6,027 nt of DNA from Gammaproteobacteria bacterium (GCA_027021095.1 JALUUZ010000547.1:1-6027), one strand, 5' to 3'; counted from the first letter of the stretch, positions 1 to 6,027 are shown. Numbers and translations are program-made. The notes: a model not told the origin generated them from the letters alone.

Positions 1-827
1 AGGAAAAACGCCCAGATCAGCCAGGGAGAAAACGCGGTTTTGGAAGGCGTCGACAGCCAGCGCTTGACCGCGGCATAGTAGTAGGAGTTCGGATCGGCTT
101 TTTCCAGGATCAGATTGTAGTCGATCTTGTATAAAAATCCCGTGCCCACGGTTTTTGGGGAAGCATACCTGACTTCGACGGGGTTGAAGATTATCGTCGT
201 GGCAATGACGTCATAGTTGGCCGCCTGGGTCAGGCTGAACAGCCTGTTGGTCACGCCGGCATCGGCCTGCCCGGTATCGACGGCCTCCAGGACCTTGGCA
301 TAGTCCTGGGTATAGACAGGGGTGAATGGAATGTCGAACTTGTCAAGCAGCTTGGAAAGGCCGTTGGTATAGACACTGCCTCTTACCATTGCAACGCGCT
401 TGTTCTTCAGGTCGAAGACAGAATTGATGCGTATTGCCGGATTGCGGTAGACCACGCCCCAATTGCTGACCAGCGTTTCGTGACCGAAATAAAAATCCTG
501 CTGCAGTGACTTGATGTAGGGGATACCTACCACCAGGTCGAGCTCGCCTTTTTTCAGCAGCGCAAGTATCTGTTTCCAATCGCCGTGTACGTAGTGCAGG
601 TGCCAGGACTCGGTCTTTGCGATTTCATTGAGTATGTCGATTGCAAAGCCACTGGCCCGGTGGCTGGCATCGACGGTCACGACCGGAGGATTGGTGTAGA
701 TACCTACACGAACAGTGTTCTTTCTGGTGTCTGCATAACCAGAGAGTCCGTGTAAGGCAGACAAAAAAAAGGCGGCAGCGGCAAAATATATTCTGCGTCT
801 GGGCGAATGTTGGAGTGAGTCGTACAT
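1..827 (-). CDS. Solute-binding-domain sensor protein, N-terminal part (3' end off-window)
   Basis: The minus-strand frame is open from an ATG at 827 to the window edge, giving 275 residues with the C-terminus missing. Residues 12-32 form a hydrophobic signal or anchor segment (IYFAAAAFFLSALHGL) with possible cleavage after GYA. Residues 39-258 look like a family-3 solute-binding domain (SBP_bac_3): the opening strand VRVGIYTNPP, then GFAIDIL, the GELDLVVGI segment, FDLKNKRVAMVRGS, and QADAGVTNR in the second lobe. Such domains bind small ligands, often amino acids, in the periplasm. The last residues (SPWLIWAFF) look like the start of a transmembrane helix, so this is more likely a membrane sensor with a cytoplasmic histidine kinase, GGDEF or similar output than a free ABC-transporter binding protein; the output domain cannot be seen. 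The start is the only ATG, GTG or TTG after the in-frame stop at 881-879. The ribosome site is weak. It is transcribed away from the other two genes. Ligand unknown. Confidence 0.9.
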   Translation of the reverse strand, partial: MYDSLQHSPRRRIYFAAAAFFLSALHGLSGYADTRKNTVRVGIYTNPPVVTVDASHRASGFAIDILNEIAKTESWHLHYVHGDWKQILALLKKGELDLVVGIPYIKSLQQDFYFGHETLVSNWGVVYRNPAIRINSVFDLKNKRVAMVRGSVYTNGLSKLLDKFDIPFTPVYTQDYAKVLEAVDTGQADAGVTNRLFSLTQAANYDVIATTIIFNPVEVRYASPKTVGTGFLYKIDYNLILEKADPNSYYYAAVKRWLSTPSKTAFSPWLIWAFF

Positions 828-868
828 GGCCTGCAGCGATGACCCCGCGATTTCTCCGGTTGTACTGA

Positions 869-897
869 AGTTTAGTCTTTACCATCCGGGTTGTCAG
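869..897 (-). promoter_or_regulatory. Sigma70-like promoter of the sensor gene
   Basis: On the minus strand, CTGACA (897-892) and TAAACT (874-869) are separated by exactly 17 bases. This matches five of six -35 and four of six -10 consensus positions. Initiation would fall near 862, leaving a leader of about 35 nt before the ATG at 827. It is the best-spaced promoter candidate in the intergenic region, but it is a pattern match only. Confidence 0.5.
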
Positions 898-912
898 TGT
901 TTGAAAATCGAT

Positions 913-937
913 AAAAACCCGAAAACAGAGGGTTTTT
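913..937. terminator. Symmetric hairpin with A/T tracts, possible bidirectional terminator
   Basis: AAAAACCC (913-920) pairs with GGGTTTTT (930-937) around a 9-nt loop, and the T tract continues to 938. Because the stem is A5C3/G3T5, both strands show a hairpin ending in a T run. The stem has only three G:C pairs, so it may be weak. It lies just upstream of the sensor promoter. Its likely role is to stop leftward transcription coming from the repeat region before it reaches that promoter, since no gene on the plus strand ends here. Confidence 0.4.
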
Positions 938-970
938 TCACGACGTTGCCGGGTGCTTGGCGTTGGGCAG

Positions 971-1003
971 CCGTCGCAGTAGAAGGGTGATGAGAAAGGT
1001 GGG
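971..1003 (+). repeat. Partial direct copy of the palindromic element's right arm
   Basis: This 33-bp stretch matches 1150-1182 at 30 of 33 positions, including 19 identical bases at its left end (971-989). It abuts the left end of the larger palindromic element. It therefore looks like the surviving right end of an older element, or a tandem duplicate of one arm. No matching left arm is visible further upstream. Confidence 0.75.
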
Positions 1004-1005
1004 TC

Positions 1006-1184
1006 AGCCCGCATTTCTTACCACCGTTCGTCGCGAGACGGAGCAAGGGTGCGGCCTGGGTGACTTTCGCGACCGAGGAGCGCGCAGGCATAGCCGGCAC
1101 TATGTCGAGCACGCCGACAGAGCGAAAGCCAGCCCGGGCGTGCCATGGCCCGTCGCAGTAGAAGGGTGGTGAGAAATGCGGGCT
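1006..1184. repeat. Long imperfect palindromic element (about 180 bp) with inverted ends
   Basis: The outer arms 1006-1029 and 1161-1184 are inverted repeats: 22 of 24 positions pair by Watson-Crick rules and one more is a G:U pair in RNA. Interrupted complementarity continues inward (for example CTTTCGC at 1064-1070 against GCGAAAG at 1122-1128) to a central hairpin, CATAG (1089-1093) and CTATG (1100-1104). The centre of the arms (1095) and of the apex hairpin (1096.5) nearly coincide, so the whole element can fold as one long hairpin. It contains no convincing gene. It resembles a non-coding miniature or palindromic repeat. Identity with a named family was not checked, and no clear target-site duplication is seen. 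Confidence 0.75.
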
Positions 1185-1251
1185 AGATCATGTTGAGACC
1201 TGCTCACGGGTTCGGTGAAAGGCGGCAGGCAACGAATTCGATGGTAAATTC

Positions 1252-1260
1252 TGGTATAGT
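1252..1260 (+). promoter_or_regulatory. Extended -10 promoter candidate for the M50 gene
   Basis: TGG followed by TATAGT (1255-1260) matches the extended -10 pattern TGnTATAAT at all but one position of the hexamer. No good -35 hexamer lies 16-18 bases upstream, which extended -10 promoters can tolerate. Initiation would fall near 1267, giving a leader of about 130 nt before the ATG at 1398. That argues against a longer reading frame beginning at TTG 1266. Confidence 0.4.
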
Positions 1261-1270
1261 TAGGGTTGGT

Positions 1271-1285
1271 ACCGGCCTGGCCGGT
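1271..1285. promoter_or_regulatory. Perfect 15-bp dyad in the M50 leader
   Basis: ACCGGCC and GGCCGGT are perfectly inverted around a single T at 1278, and GTTTTCT follows directly. The dyad would lie at about +5 to +19 if the extended -10 at 1255-1260 is used. As DNA it could be a repressor operator. As RNA it gives a short G:C-rich hairpin with a four-U run behind it, which could act as a weak attenuator. Neither role is shown. Confidence 0.35.
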
Positions 1286-1397
1286 GTTTTCTGTAACCAA
1301 ATGGATAGATCGTTCAGGGTCATCACCGGCGCGATTGATAAAGTTTTCTGCCCCGATTCGTCAGCGGGCTGCAGGTTGTTTTACGAGCACAACAAAT

Positions 1398-2249
1398 ATG
1401 TCAACCCTTCGATTTCTGGTTCTGGTGACCGTGGCGGTGCTGTTACCATTGTTACCCAAGGTTCAGTTCTACTGGTTCAACTTCCTTTTTCATTACCTGC
1501 ATTTGCCGTTTTCCTGGCTGGATACCTTTCTGCATGAGATCAGTCACGGGCTGGTGGCGGTATTGACCGGTGGTGAGATCATAAAAATTCACTTGCGATT
1601 GAATGGTGGCGGGGAGTGCCACTATGCGGGTGGGTGGCAGATTCTGGTCAATTTTGCCGGTTACGCAGGCGCGTCACTATGGGGTGCGGCGCTGTATGTT
1701 GGTGCCAGCTCGACGGCAACGGTTTCCAACCGGCTTGCAATCGGTGTGTTGTTATTGGTGCTGATCAGTGCCTGGTCGAAGCTGGTCGCGCTGTTTGCCT
1801 TGTTGGGCCTGTCCGGTGTAGTTGGTTACAGTGTTGCACTGGCAGTGGGTATCGCGCTGTACCTGCTGGCGGTTTCGTTCGTTGTCAGGAGCTCGCACCC
1901 GCTGGCGACCAGTATCCTGGTGTTCATTCTGCTCAGTGGTGTGTTGTGGGTCGGGGACGCTGAAAGCTGGCTGGTCCTGGGCGCGATTTCATTGATGATT
2001 TTCGTGCCACTTTGGTTTGTGCAAAACAGGTATATTCAATTGTTCGTCCAGTTCATTGGTCTTTATGTACTGGTCAACTCCACACGTTCGGCGTTGGCAT
2101 TGTTGAGCATCGCGCGTTCCGGGGATGATACGCGCATGGCGAATATTACCGCGCTGCCGGAATCTTTCTGGGTCTCGGTCTGGGCCTTGTTGTCTGTCGT
2201 GCTGTTGCTGCTGTTGTTGCGGCGCAGTCTACGTACCGCTGCTTCATAG
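1398..2249 (+). CDS. M50B-like polytopic membrane zinc metallopeptidase
   Basis: A 283-residue integral membrane protein. The catalytic zinc-binding motif HEISH lies at residues 46-50 (H46, E47, H50), followed by LTGGE (56-60), an NGGGE turn (69-73) and a GYAGASLWGA helix (88-97). This order (HExxH, TGG, glycine-rich turn, GY-G-s-l-G) is typical of the Peptidase_M50B-like family. A late GDDTRMANITALP segment (242-254) fits the conserved Asp-containing region before the last helix; D243 or D244 may supply the third zinc ligand. Hydrophobic segments are visible near 5-20, 84-102, 113-135, 137-163, 169-186, 190-208, 212-228 and 258-275. Better-studied M50 enzymes cleave membrane-spanning substrates; the substrate here is unknown. 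ATG 1398 is chosen because it places the first hydrophobic segment at the N-terminus. The frame stays open upstream to a TTG at 1266, but those residues are non-conserved in style and overlap the likely transcription start. The Shine-Dalgarno is poor (GAG about 10 nt upstream). It stands alone between two palindromic repeats. Confidence 0.9.
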   Translation: MSTLRFLVLVTVAVLLPLLPKVQFYWFNFLFHYLHLPFSWLDTFLHEISHGLVAVLTGGEIIKIHLRLNGGGECHYAGGWQILVNFAGYAGASLWGAALYVGASSTATVSNRLAIGVLLLVLISAWSKLVALFALLGLSGVVGYSVALAVGIALYLLAVSFVVRSSHPLATSILVFILLSGVLWVGDAESWLVLGAISLMIFVPLWFVQNRYIQLFVQFIGLYVLVNSTRSALALLSIARSGDDTRMANITALPESFWVSVWALLSVVLLLLLLRRSLRTAAS

Positions 2250-2281
2250 ACCATTCAAATAGTATTGGAATAACGCAGGCT

Positions 2282-2307
2282 GCCGATAAAATAGTCCGTT
2301 TATTGGC
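2282..2307 (+). terminator. Hairpin after the M50 gene, possible terminator
   Basis: GCCGATAAA (2282-2290) pairs with TTTATTGGC (2299-2307) in a 9-bp stem with one G:U pair and an 8-nt loop, 33 bases after the M50 stop codon. GGTATTTT follows, so the T run is short and offset by four bases. It is a plausible but not ideal intrinsic terminator. Confidence 0.4.
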
Positions 2308-2314
2308 GGTATTT

Positions 2315-2323
2315 TGGTATGAT
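2315..2323 (+). promoter_or_regulatory. Extended -10-like sequence before the second palindromic element
   Basis: TGG followed by TATGAT (2318-2323) matches the extended -10 pattern with one hexamer mismatch. No good -35 is present. A transcript from here would begin within the second palindromic element and run towards the giant gene. It may be a second promoter for that gene or chance similarity. Confidence 0.25.
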
Positions 2324-2331
2324 AGGCCAGT

Positions 2332-2412
2332 CCGCATGGCCCATCATCGTTCGCAGCGGGACGGACTACAAGACGCAGCACAGTGCGTTGCGAGGGGGAG
2401 TGAGCAATGCGG
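2332..2412. repeat. Second, shorter palindromic element related to the first
   Basis: The arms 2332-2358 and 2386-2412 are inverted with 18 of 27 positions matching, around a 27-base centre. The centre offers a competing small hairpin, ACGCA (2373-2377) with TGCGT (2384-2388). The right end, GTGAGCAATGCGGGC (2400-2414), matches GTGAGAAATGCGGGC (1169-1183) of the first element at 14 of 15 positions and has the same orientation. It is therefore probably a diverged or short member of the same family, at less than half the size. Confidence 0.55.
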
Positions 2413-2451
2413 GCCGGTGTCCTTGGGGCGTTATAGTTGCCAATAATACCT

Positions 2452-2460
2452 TGGTATAAA
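2452..2460 (+). promoter_or_regulatory. Extended -10 promoter candidate for the giant gene
   Basis: TGG followed by TATAAA (2455-2460) fits the extended -10 pattern, and no well-spaced -35 is visible. Initiation near 2467 would give a leader of about 80 nt before the ATG at 2548. The flanking TTGGTAT is identical to the sequence at 2314-2320. Confidence 0.4.
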
Positions 2461-2547
2461 ATGAGAAAAAATCACACTCTTGCCTCGTGGACTTGAACAG
2501 CATGAGTTAACCTTGCGTTTGCAGCCGGATACAGATCAACAGCGACT

Positions 2548-5500
2548 ATGGAATTCAAGAGGCGCCAGTGCACCCGTTGTGGTGCGGTTTCGGAGGTCAG
2601 TGCTGACCCGATGCGGCAGTGTGTCGAATGCGGTGGTCATTGTGAGACCGTATCGCGTTGTGCATGGTGTGCACAGTGGTCGAATGACAACGAGTATTGC
2701 AGCCAATGCGGAGTGGTGATCGTTGCCAGCGACCTCGTGCCTTCGGTAGTTGGACTGAAAAAGAAGTCCGTCTCGAAGATGTCATTGAGTATCGAGTTGG
2801 AAAAACTCAGCCGCAAGCAGCATACCGCCTACCAGCAAAAATACCAGGATCAGTTCGCACTGATCGATAAGATAGTAGCGATCACCAAGGAGTGCCAGAG
2901 ACACCTGCTGGCGCGTCAATATACCGATATCGTCGAAACCGCGCTGTTCAGCCAGGTTCCTTTTTCCGTCCGTCAAATAAAAAAACTGGCAGCGACACCT
3001 GCTTATGTGCATGACAAGGTCGAGGAAAGCCTGATCGAAATATCGTCCAAGGCCTGTGTACAGGAATTGAAAGATATTGCGACCATTGCGCTGCTCAAGC
3101 TCGATGACCCGGAACTCAATGCCCGGCAGGCCGGGGAACTGGTTGAGCGTGTCTGTGATATTGCGATGCGTGAGGGACCGTTTGCGGATGAGGCGCTGGC
3201 CGCGCTGGCGCACTGGCGTACCGCAGGGGCGCCGTATTTTACCGACAGGTTTTCCGGCGCGTTGGGAAGGAAGCTGTTTAATACAGCCTATGTCAAACTC
3301 TATTCTGACGACCGGAGGCTGATGCCCTGGATCGCTGCGTTGTGTGCCAAAACGGAGCATTACCAGCAGGATGAATCCAACGAGGTCGTGGCAAGGACGA
3401 TCAATGAACAGTTGAGACAGGGGCTTCAGTCCAGCGAATACGATTTGAAAGTAAGCTGCGCAGTGTTGCTGCGCGAGGAGACGGTATTGGCGCAGCTGCT
3501 CGAGGCGAATTCGCCACGTCTGCGTGAATTGGCCTTATCGGTGCTCGCGCGCATGCGTTCAGAGGAGCTGGTGCCGGTCATTCAAAGTGGTGACAACCAG
3601 GCGATCACGATTATCTTCGACCTGTTGTTCGAAGATCCTGAGCAGGATGTTCCCGATACATTGATCACGACCTTGCTGGAGTCACTGCAACAAGTGGATG
3701 ACAGATTTATCGAACAGCTGTTGAGCTATCTTGCTGCAAGCACCGAACGCCAGGAGCGTTATGGTGAACTGCTGGCGGCCAAGGCGCTGGAGAGCGGACA
3801 GCTGGAGATGGCGCTGGCGTTTTTCGATCGGCTTGACGTGCAGCGGCAGCGGCAGGTGCAACAGGTGATCGCGCGGTCAGAATTGTCCACGGCGCAGATT
3901 CCGGCACTGGAGACTGTGTCCGGCAGCAGTGTGTTTACCGCGGACTTGTCTACATACCTGATCCGCTTGACACGAAAGTTGCTGCAGGAGGACGTGCTGG
4001 AACCCTGGCTAGATCGATTGCACGAAATCTACGTGCATCAGCTCGAGGCGGATCCGAAGACAGGATTTGTCCTGTCGCAGTTTTTGCTCGAGCTGCTGAT
4101 CAGCGAGAACAGCAGCAGATCAAACCTGGTGTACAGGCTGTTGCAAGGTAATGCAGACCTGTTGCTGAATGCGTCAGGCACCATGTTGTCGGGTACTTCC
4201 GCCAGCCTCAGCGTGGAGTTCTGTGAGACCTGCTTCGGCGCGGTGGACAATTTCGCCCAGTTGCTGATCTATATTCTGCGCAATCGCCATCGTTATGACT
4301 GTGCTGACTGGCTGCTCGGCGCGCTGCTGCAGGGGGAAAAGGATTTTTGTTCGCGGCTTGCTGTAGACGCCAGATTATCGACGGGCCTGTTCTCGGTGCT
4401 TGGTGAAATCTGCCGGCAGGACGAATCCTGGCAACAGAGAATAGGGGAATATATAGTCGACTCGGTTTTTGTCGACCAGTTGGTGCTCGAGGACTCCAAC
4501 CAGGCATTTCTCGAGTCACTGGCCTGGTTTTCCGGGCTTACACTTTATCCGCGTCACTTGCTCGCAGAATTGCTGACACTGTTTGAATTTGAACAGGATG
4601 TGCTGTTCTACGACGCCGCTAAAAAATTCCTGGTCAACCAGTGCCGCCGGTCCGGTGAATATGCGTTTATGGCCTACAGCCATCTGCTCAGGACGGCCTG
4701 CCGCCAGGACAACAAGAAGATAGCGAACAAGGCCGCGAGCCAGCTGCTTACCCTGCAGGCGGAAGGAATCACCTATCGCGTGGCAGAAGACGACGTTGAA
4801 TTCAAATTGTACGATTTACTGGGCGTCGTGATCAATCTGTTCAAGGGAATAGAGGATTTTTGTGCACAGTTGTCCGTTTTGTTTACTGGAAGAAACCAGT
4901 TGATTCTCGAGAGCTGGTTTATCGATCTGCTGATCAAGGATGCAGAGACACTGGCGCGGCGTTTGCAGGGGCAGGCGACGTCCTGTGCAAGGCTTGTCCA
5001 TGCCTTGGGTGTGGCGATCGCAGCCGGCAAGTATCCCAATGACATGCAACTGCGGGCAGCGCGTGGCCTGCTGGTATGCCTGCCGATGCTGGAATGCCAG
5101 ACGAACAGTAAAAAAGAGGTGGCCAACCTGTTGCATGTCGCCCTCGAGGAGGGCCGGGTCTCGCCCGAACTGGTGAACCGGATCAGGCTGTTCAACGCCG
5201 AGTTGAGCAAGCAGTGCAGCGACCCCGCGAAGGCGGCTGGCCGTCAGCCGGAGACTAGAAACACCGCCGGGGGTGCAATGGCATTCGAGGTGTCACTGCG
5301 CTGGTTGATGAGCCTTCGTACTGAACTGAAACAGCGCAAGCTGAGTGAATTGATGCCGTTGCTGGGCTTGTTTCATAACCACACATCCGAGTTTCAGTCG
5401 TTGTTTGTCCGCAAGCCGACGCTGTTGTTCGAGATTCTTGATGCGCTGGTCGAACTGCTGTTCGTCAGCAGTGATGAATGTGGTGATTGCCTGACACAGA

Positions 5501-6027
5501 AGCTGCTGGCCTCGGAGATCGTGCTGGCCTTGTCGGCGGATTCCACGGTGGCGTCCTATTGTGTCTCCAAGCTGAGCGGCAAGATGGCTGCGCAACCGGG
5601 CTCAGAGGAGGGTGTCAGGTATGCGAAGAGGATTATCGAGGATCTGAGTGAGACCGATACCCGGCGGCATGTGCCGGGCGATACGCCGCAGGAAGAAAGG
5701 TCTGCCGATGCGCCTGAAGCCGAGGGCGCTGACTGGCTCGCAGGACATTGGCAGCATGCACGGGACTACGACAAGGACAGGTTGATGCGCGAGTTCGATG
5801 AAGACAGGATCATGGCCCGGTTCCAGGATTCCCCTGTCGCCCCGGTGATACGCAAGGGTGCGGAGTGTGCAAGGAAAGGGGATTCCATTGCGGCGGTGAA
5901 GTGGTTCAAGCAGGCGTTGAAACAACAGGACCTGGAAGGCATCTACCTGCTGATCAGCAGTGTTTTTATGTTCAATGACCTGTATGATCAGGCGGCCAAG
6001 TATGCGCAGCAATGTATCGTCAAGAAC
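2548..6027 (+). CDS. Giant double-zinc-ribbon, helical-repeat protein (C-terminus off-window)
   Basis: The frame is open from ATG 2548 to the window edge: 1160 residues, with the C-terminus missing. I do not recognise the protein. Residues 8-54 hold two four-cysteine zinc ribbons: C8/C11 with C25/C28, and C38/C41 with C51/C54; H31 and C32 lie between them. A short basic stretch (LKKKSVSK, 70-77) leads into a long, predominantly helical region without membrane segments or a signal peptide, so the protein should be cytoplasmic. Around residues 293-400 the helices are HEAT-like (for example LRELALSVLARMR at 325-337). Flexible linkers lie near 892-909 and 1034-1062, the second acidic and proline-containing. 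Residues 1100-1160 resemble TPR, with the pattern GDSIAAVKWFKQAL. CxxC pairs also occur at 559-562 and 978-981. No catalytic motif is evident, so a scaffold or adaptor role is the reasonable inference. The in-frame stop at 2503-2505 and the lack of other start codons fix the start, though no clear Shine-Dalgarno precedes it. The gene lies 298 bp after the M50 gene with its own promoter candidate. Confidence 0.92.
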   Translation, partial: MEFKRRQCTRCGAVSEVSADPMRQCVECGGHCETVSRCAWCAQWSNDNEYCSQCGVVIVASDLVPSVVGLKKKSVSKMSLSIELEKLSRKQHTAYQQKYQDQFALIDKIVAITKECQRHLLARQYTDIVETALFSQVPFSVRQIKKLAATPAYVHDKVEESLIEISSKACVQELKDIATIALLKLDDPELNARQAGELVERVCDIAMREGPFADEALAALAHWRTAGAPYFTDRFSGALGRKLFNTAYVKLYSDDRRLMPWIAALCAKTEHYQQDESNEVVARTINEQLRQGLQSSEYDLKVSCAVLLREETVLAQLLEANSPRLRELALSVLARMRSEELVPVIQSGDNQAITIIFDLLFEDPEQDVPDTLITTLLESLQQVDDRFIEQLLSYLAASTERQERYGELLAAKALESGQLEMALAFFDRLDVQRQRQVQQVIARSELSTAQIPALETVSGSSVFTADLSTYLIRLTRKLLQEDVLEPWLDRLHEIYVHQLEADPKTGFVLSQFLLELLISENSSRSNLVYRLLQGNADLLLNASGTMLSGTSASLSVEFCETCFGAVDNFAQLLIYILRNRHRYDCADWLLGALLQGEKDFCSRLAVDARLSTGLFSVLGEICRQDESWQQRIGEYIVDSVFVDQLVLEDSNQAFLESLAWFSGLTLYPRHLLAELLTLFEFEQDVLFYDAAKKFLVNQCRRSGEYAFMAYSHLLRTACRQDNKKIANKAASQLLTLQAEGITYRVAEDDVEFKLYDLLGVVINLFKGIEDFCAQLSVLFTGRNQLILESWFIDLLIKDAETLARRLQGQATSCARLVHALGVAIAAGKYPNDMQLRAARGLLVCLPMLECQTNSKKEVANLLHVALEEGRVSPELVNRIRLFNAELSKQCSDPAKAAGRQPETRNTAGGAMAFEVSLRWLMSLRTELKQRKLSELMPLLGLFHNHTSEFQSLFVRKPTLLFEILDALVELLFVSSDECGDCLTQKLLASEIVLALSADSTVASYCVSKLSGKMAAQPGSEEGVRYAKRIIEDLSETDTRRHVPGDTPQEERSADAPEAEGADWLAGHWQHARDYDKDRLMREFDEDRIMARFQDSPVAPVIRKGAECARKGDSIAAVKWFKQALKQQDLEGIYLLISSVFMFNDLYDQAAKYAQQCIVKN

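Noticed and set aside
625..1014. Minus-strand 129-residue frame across the sensor's start
   Set aside because: It overlaps the sensor gene in another frame and extends through its promoter and the hairpin; its composition is not protein-like.
957..1172. Plus-strand 71-residue frame inside the palindromic element
   Set aside because: The sequence is explained by inverted and direct repeats, and the translated peptide has no recognisable feature.
940..1200. CRISPR array or tandem-repeat locus
   Set aside because: The repeated units are inverted arms of a palindrome plus one direct partial copy; there is no regular repeat-spacer pattern and no cas gene.
1266..1397. N-terminal extension of the M50 protein from TTG 1266
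   Set aside because: The extra 44 residues would begin at or before the likely transcription start, look unlike a peptidase N-terminus, and overlap the dyad. The ATG at 1398 places a hydrophobic helix directly at the N-terminus.
1190..1537. Plus-strand 115-residue frame before and across the M50 start
   Set aside because: It overlaps the M50 coding region in another frame and resembles no protein; it is a chance reading.
2461..2496. Eleven-codon leader peptide before the giant gene
   Set aside because: Its ATG directly follows the -10 hexamer at 2455-2460, so it would not be in a transcript from that promoter, and it has no ribosome site.
2782..3360. Minus-strand 192-residue frame opposite the giant gene
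   Set aside because: It is antisense to a clearly coding frame that continues unbroken for over 1100 codons; no start signal or family resemblance was found. The other antisense frames up to 6012 are rejected for the same reason.

Overview
The window looks like chromosomal DNA of a gammaproteobacterium. This is inferred from protein style, the roughly balanced base composition as judged by eye, and the palindromic intergenic repeats. It holds three protein genes, two of them cut by the window edges. There are no RNA genes, CRISPR arrays, transposase genes or phage genes.

Layout. Positions 1-827 (minus strand) carry the N-terminal 275 residues of an exported or membrane-anchored protein. It has a family-3 periplasmic solute-binding domain and appears to enter a transmembrane helix exactly at the window edge, the usual build of a membrane sensor whose output domain would lie off-window. 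Positions 828-1397 contain no gene. They hold a sigma70-like promoter for the sensor, a symmetric A/T-flanked hairpin, a partial repeat copy, a near-full-length palindromic element of about 180 bp, an extended -10 promoter and a 15-bp dyad. Positions 1398-2249 (plus) encode a 283-residue polytopic M50B-like zinc metallopeptidase with an HEISH motif. Positions 2250-2547 are again intergenic: a hairpin that may terminate the peptidase mRNA, a second, shorter palindromic element related to the first, and two extended -10 sequences. From 2548 to the window end (plus) runs a very large open frame of at least 1160 residues. It starts with two four-cysteine zinc ribbons and continues as a long, soluble, all-helical repeat protein with a TPR-like unit at the right edge. 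I do not recognise this protein.

How they work together. The peptidase and the giant protein are co-directional, but 298 bp and apparently separate promoters lie between them, so an operon is not shown. The sensor is divergent. No common pathway can be read from the sequence. A link between the membrane peptidase and the zinc-ribbon scaffold is only a neighbourhood hypothesis. The most distinctive points are the giant zinc-ribbon/helical-repeat protein and the palindromic repeats on both sides of the peptidase gene, one of which can fold in two mutually exclusive ways.
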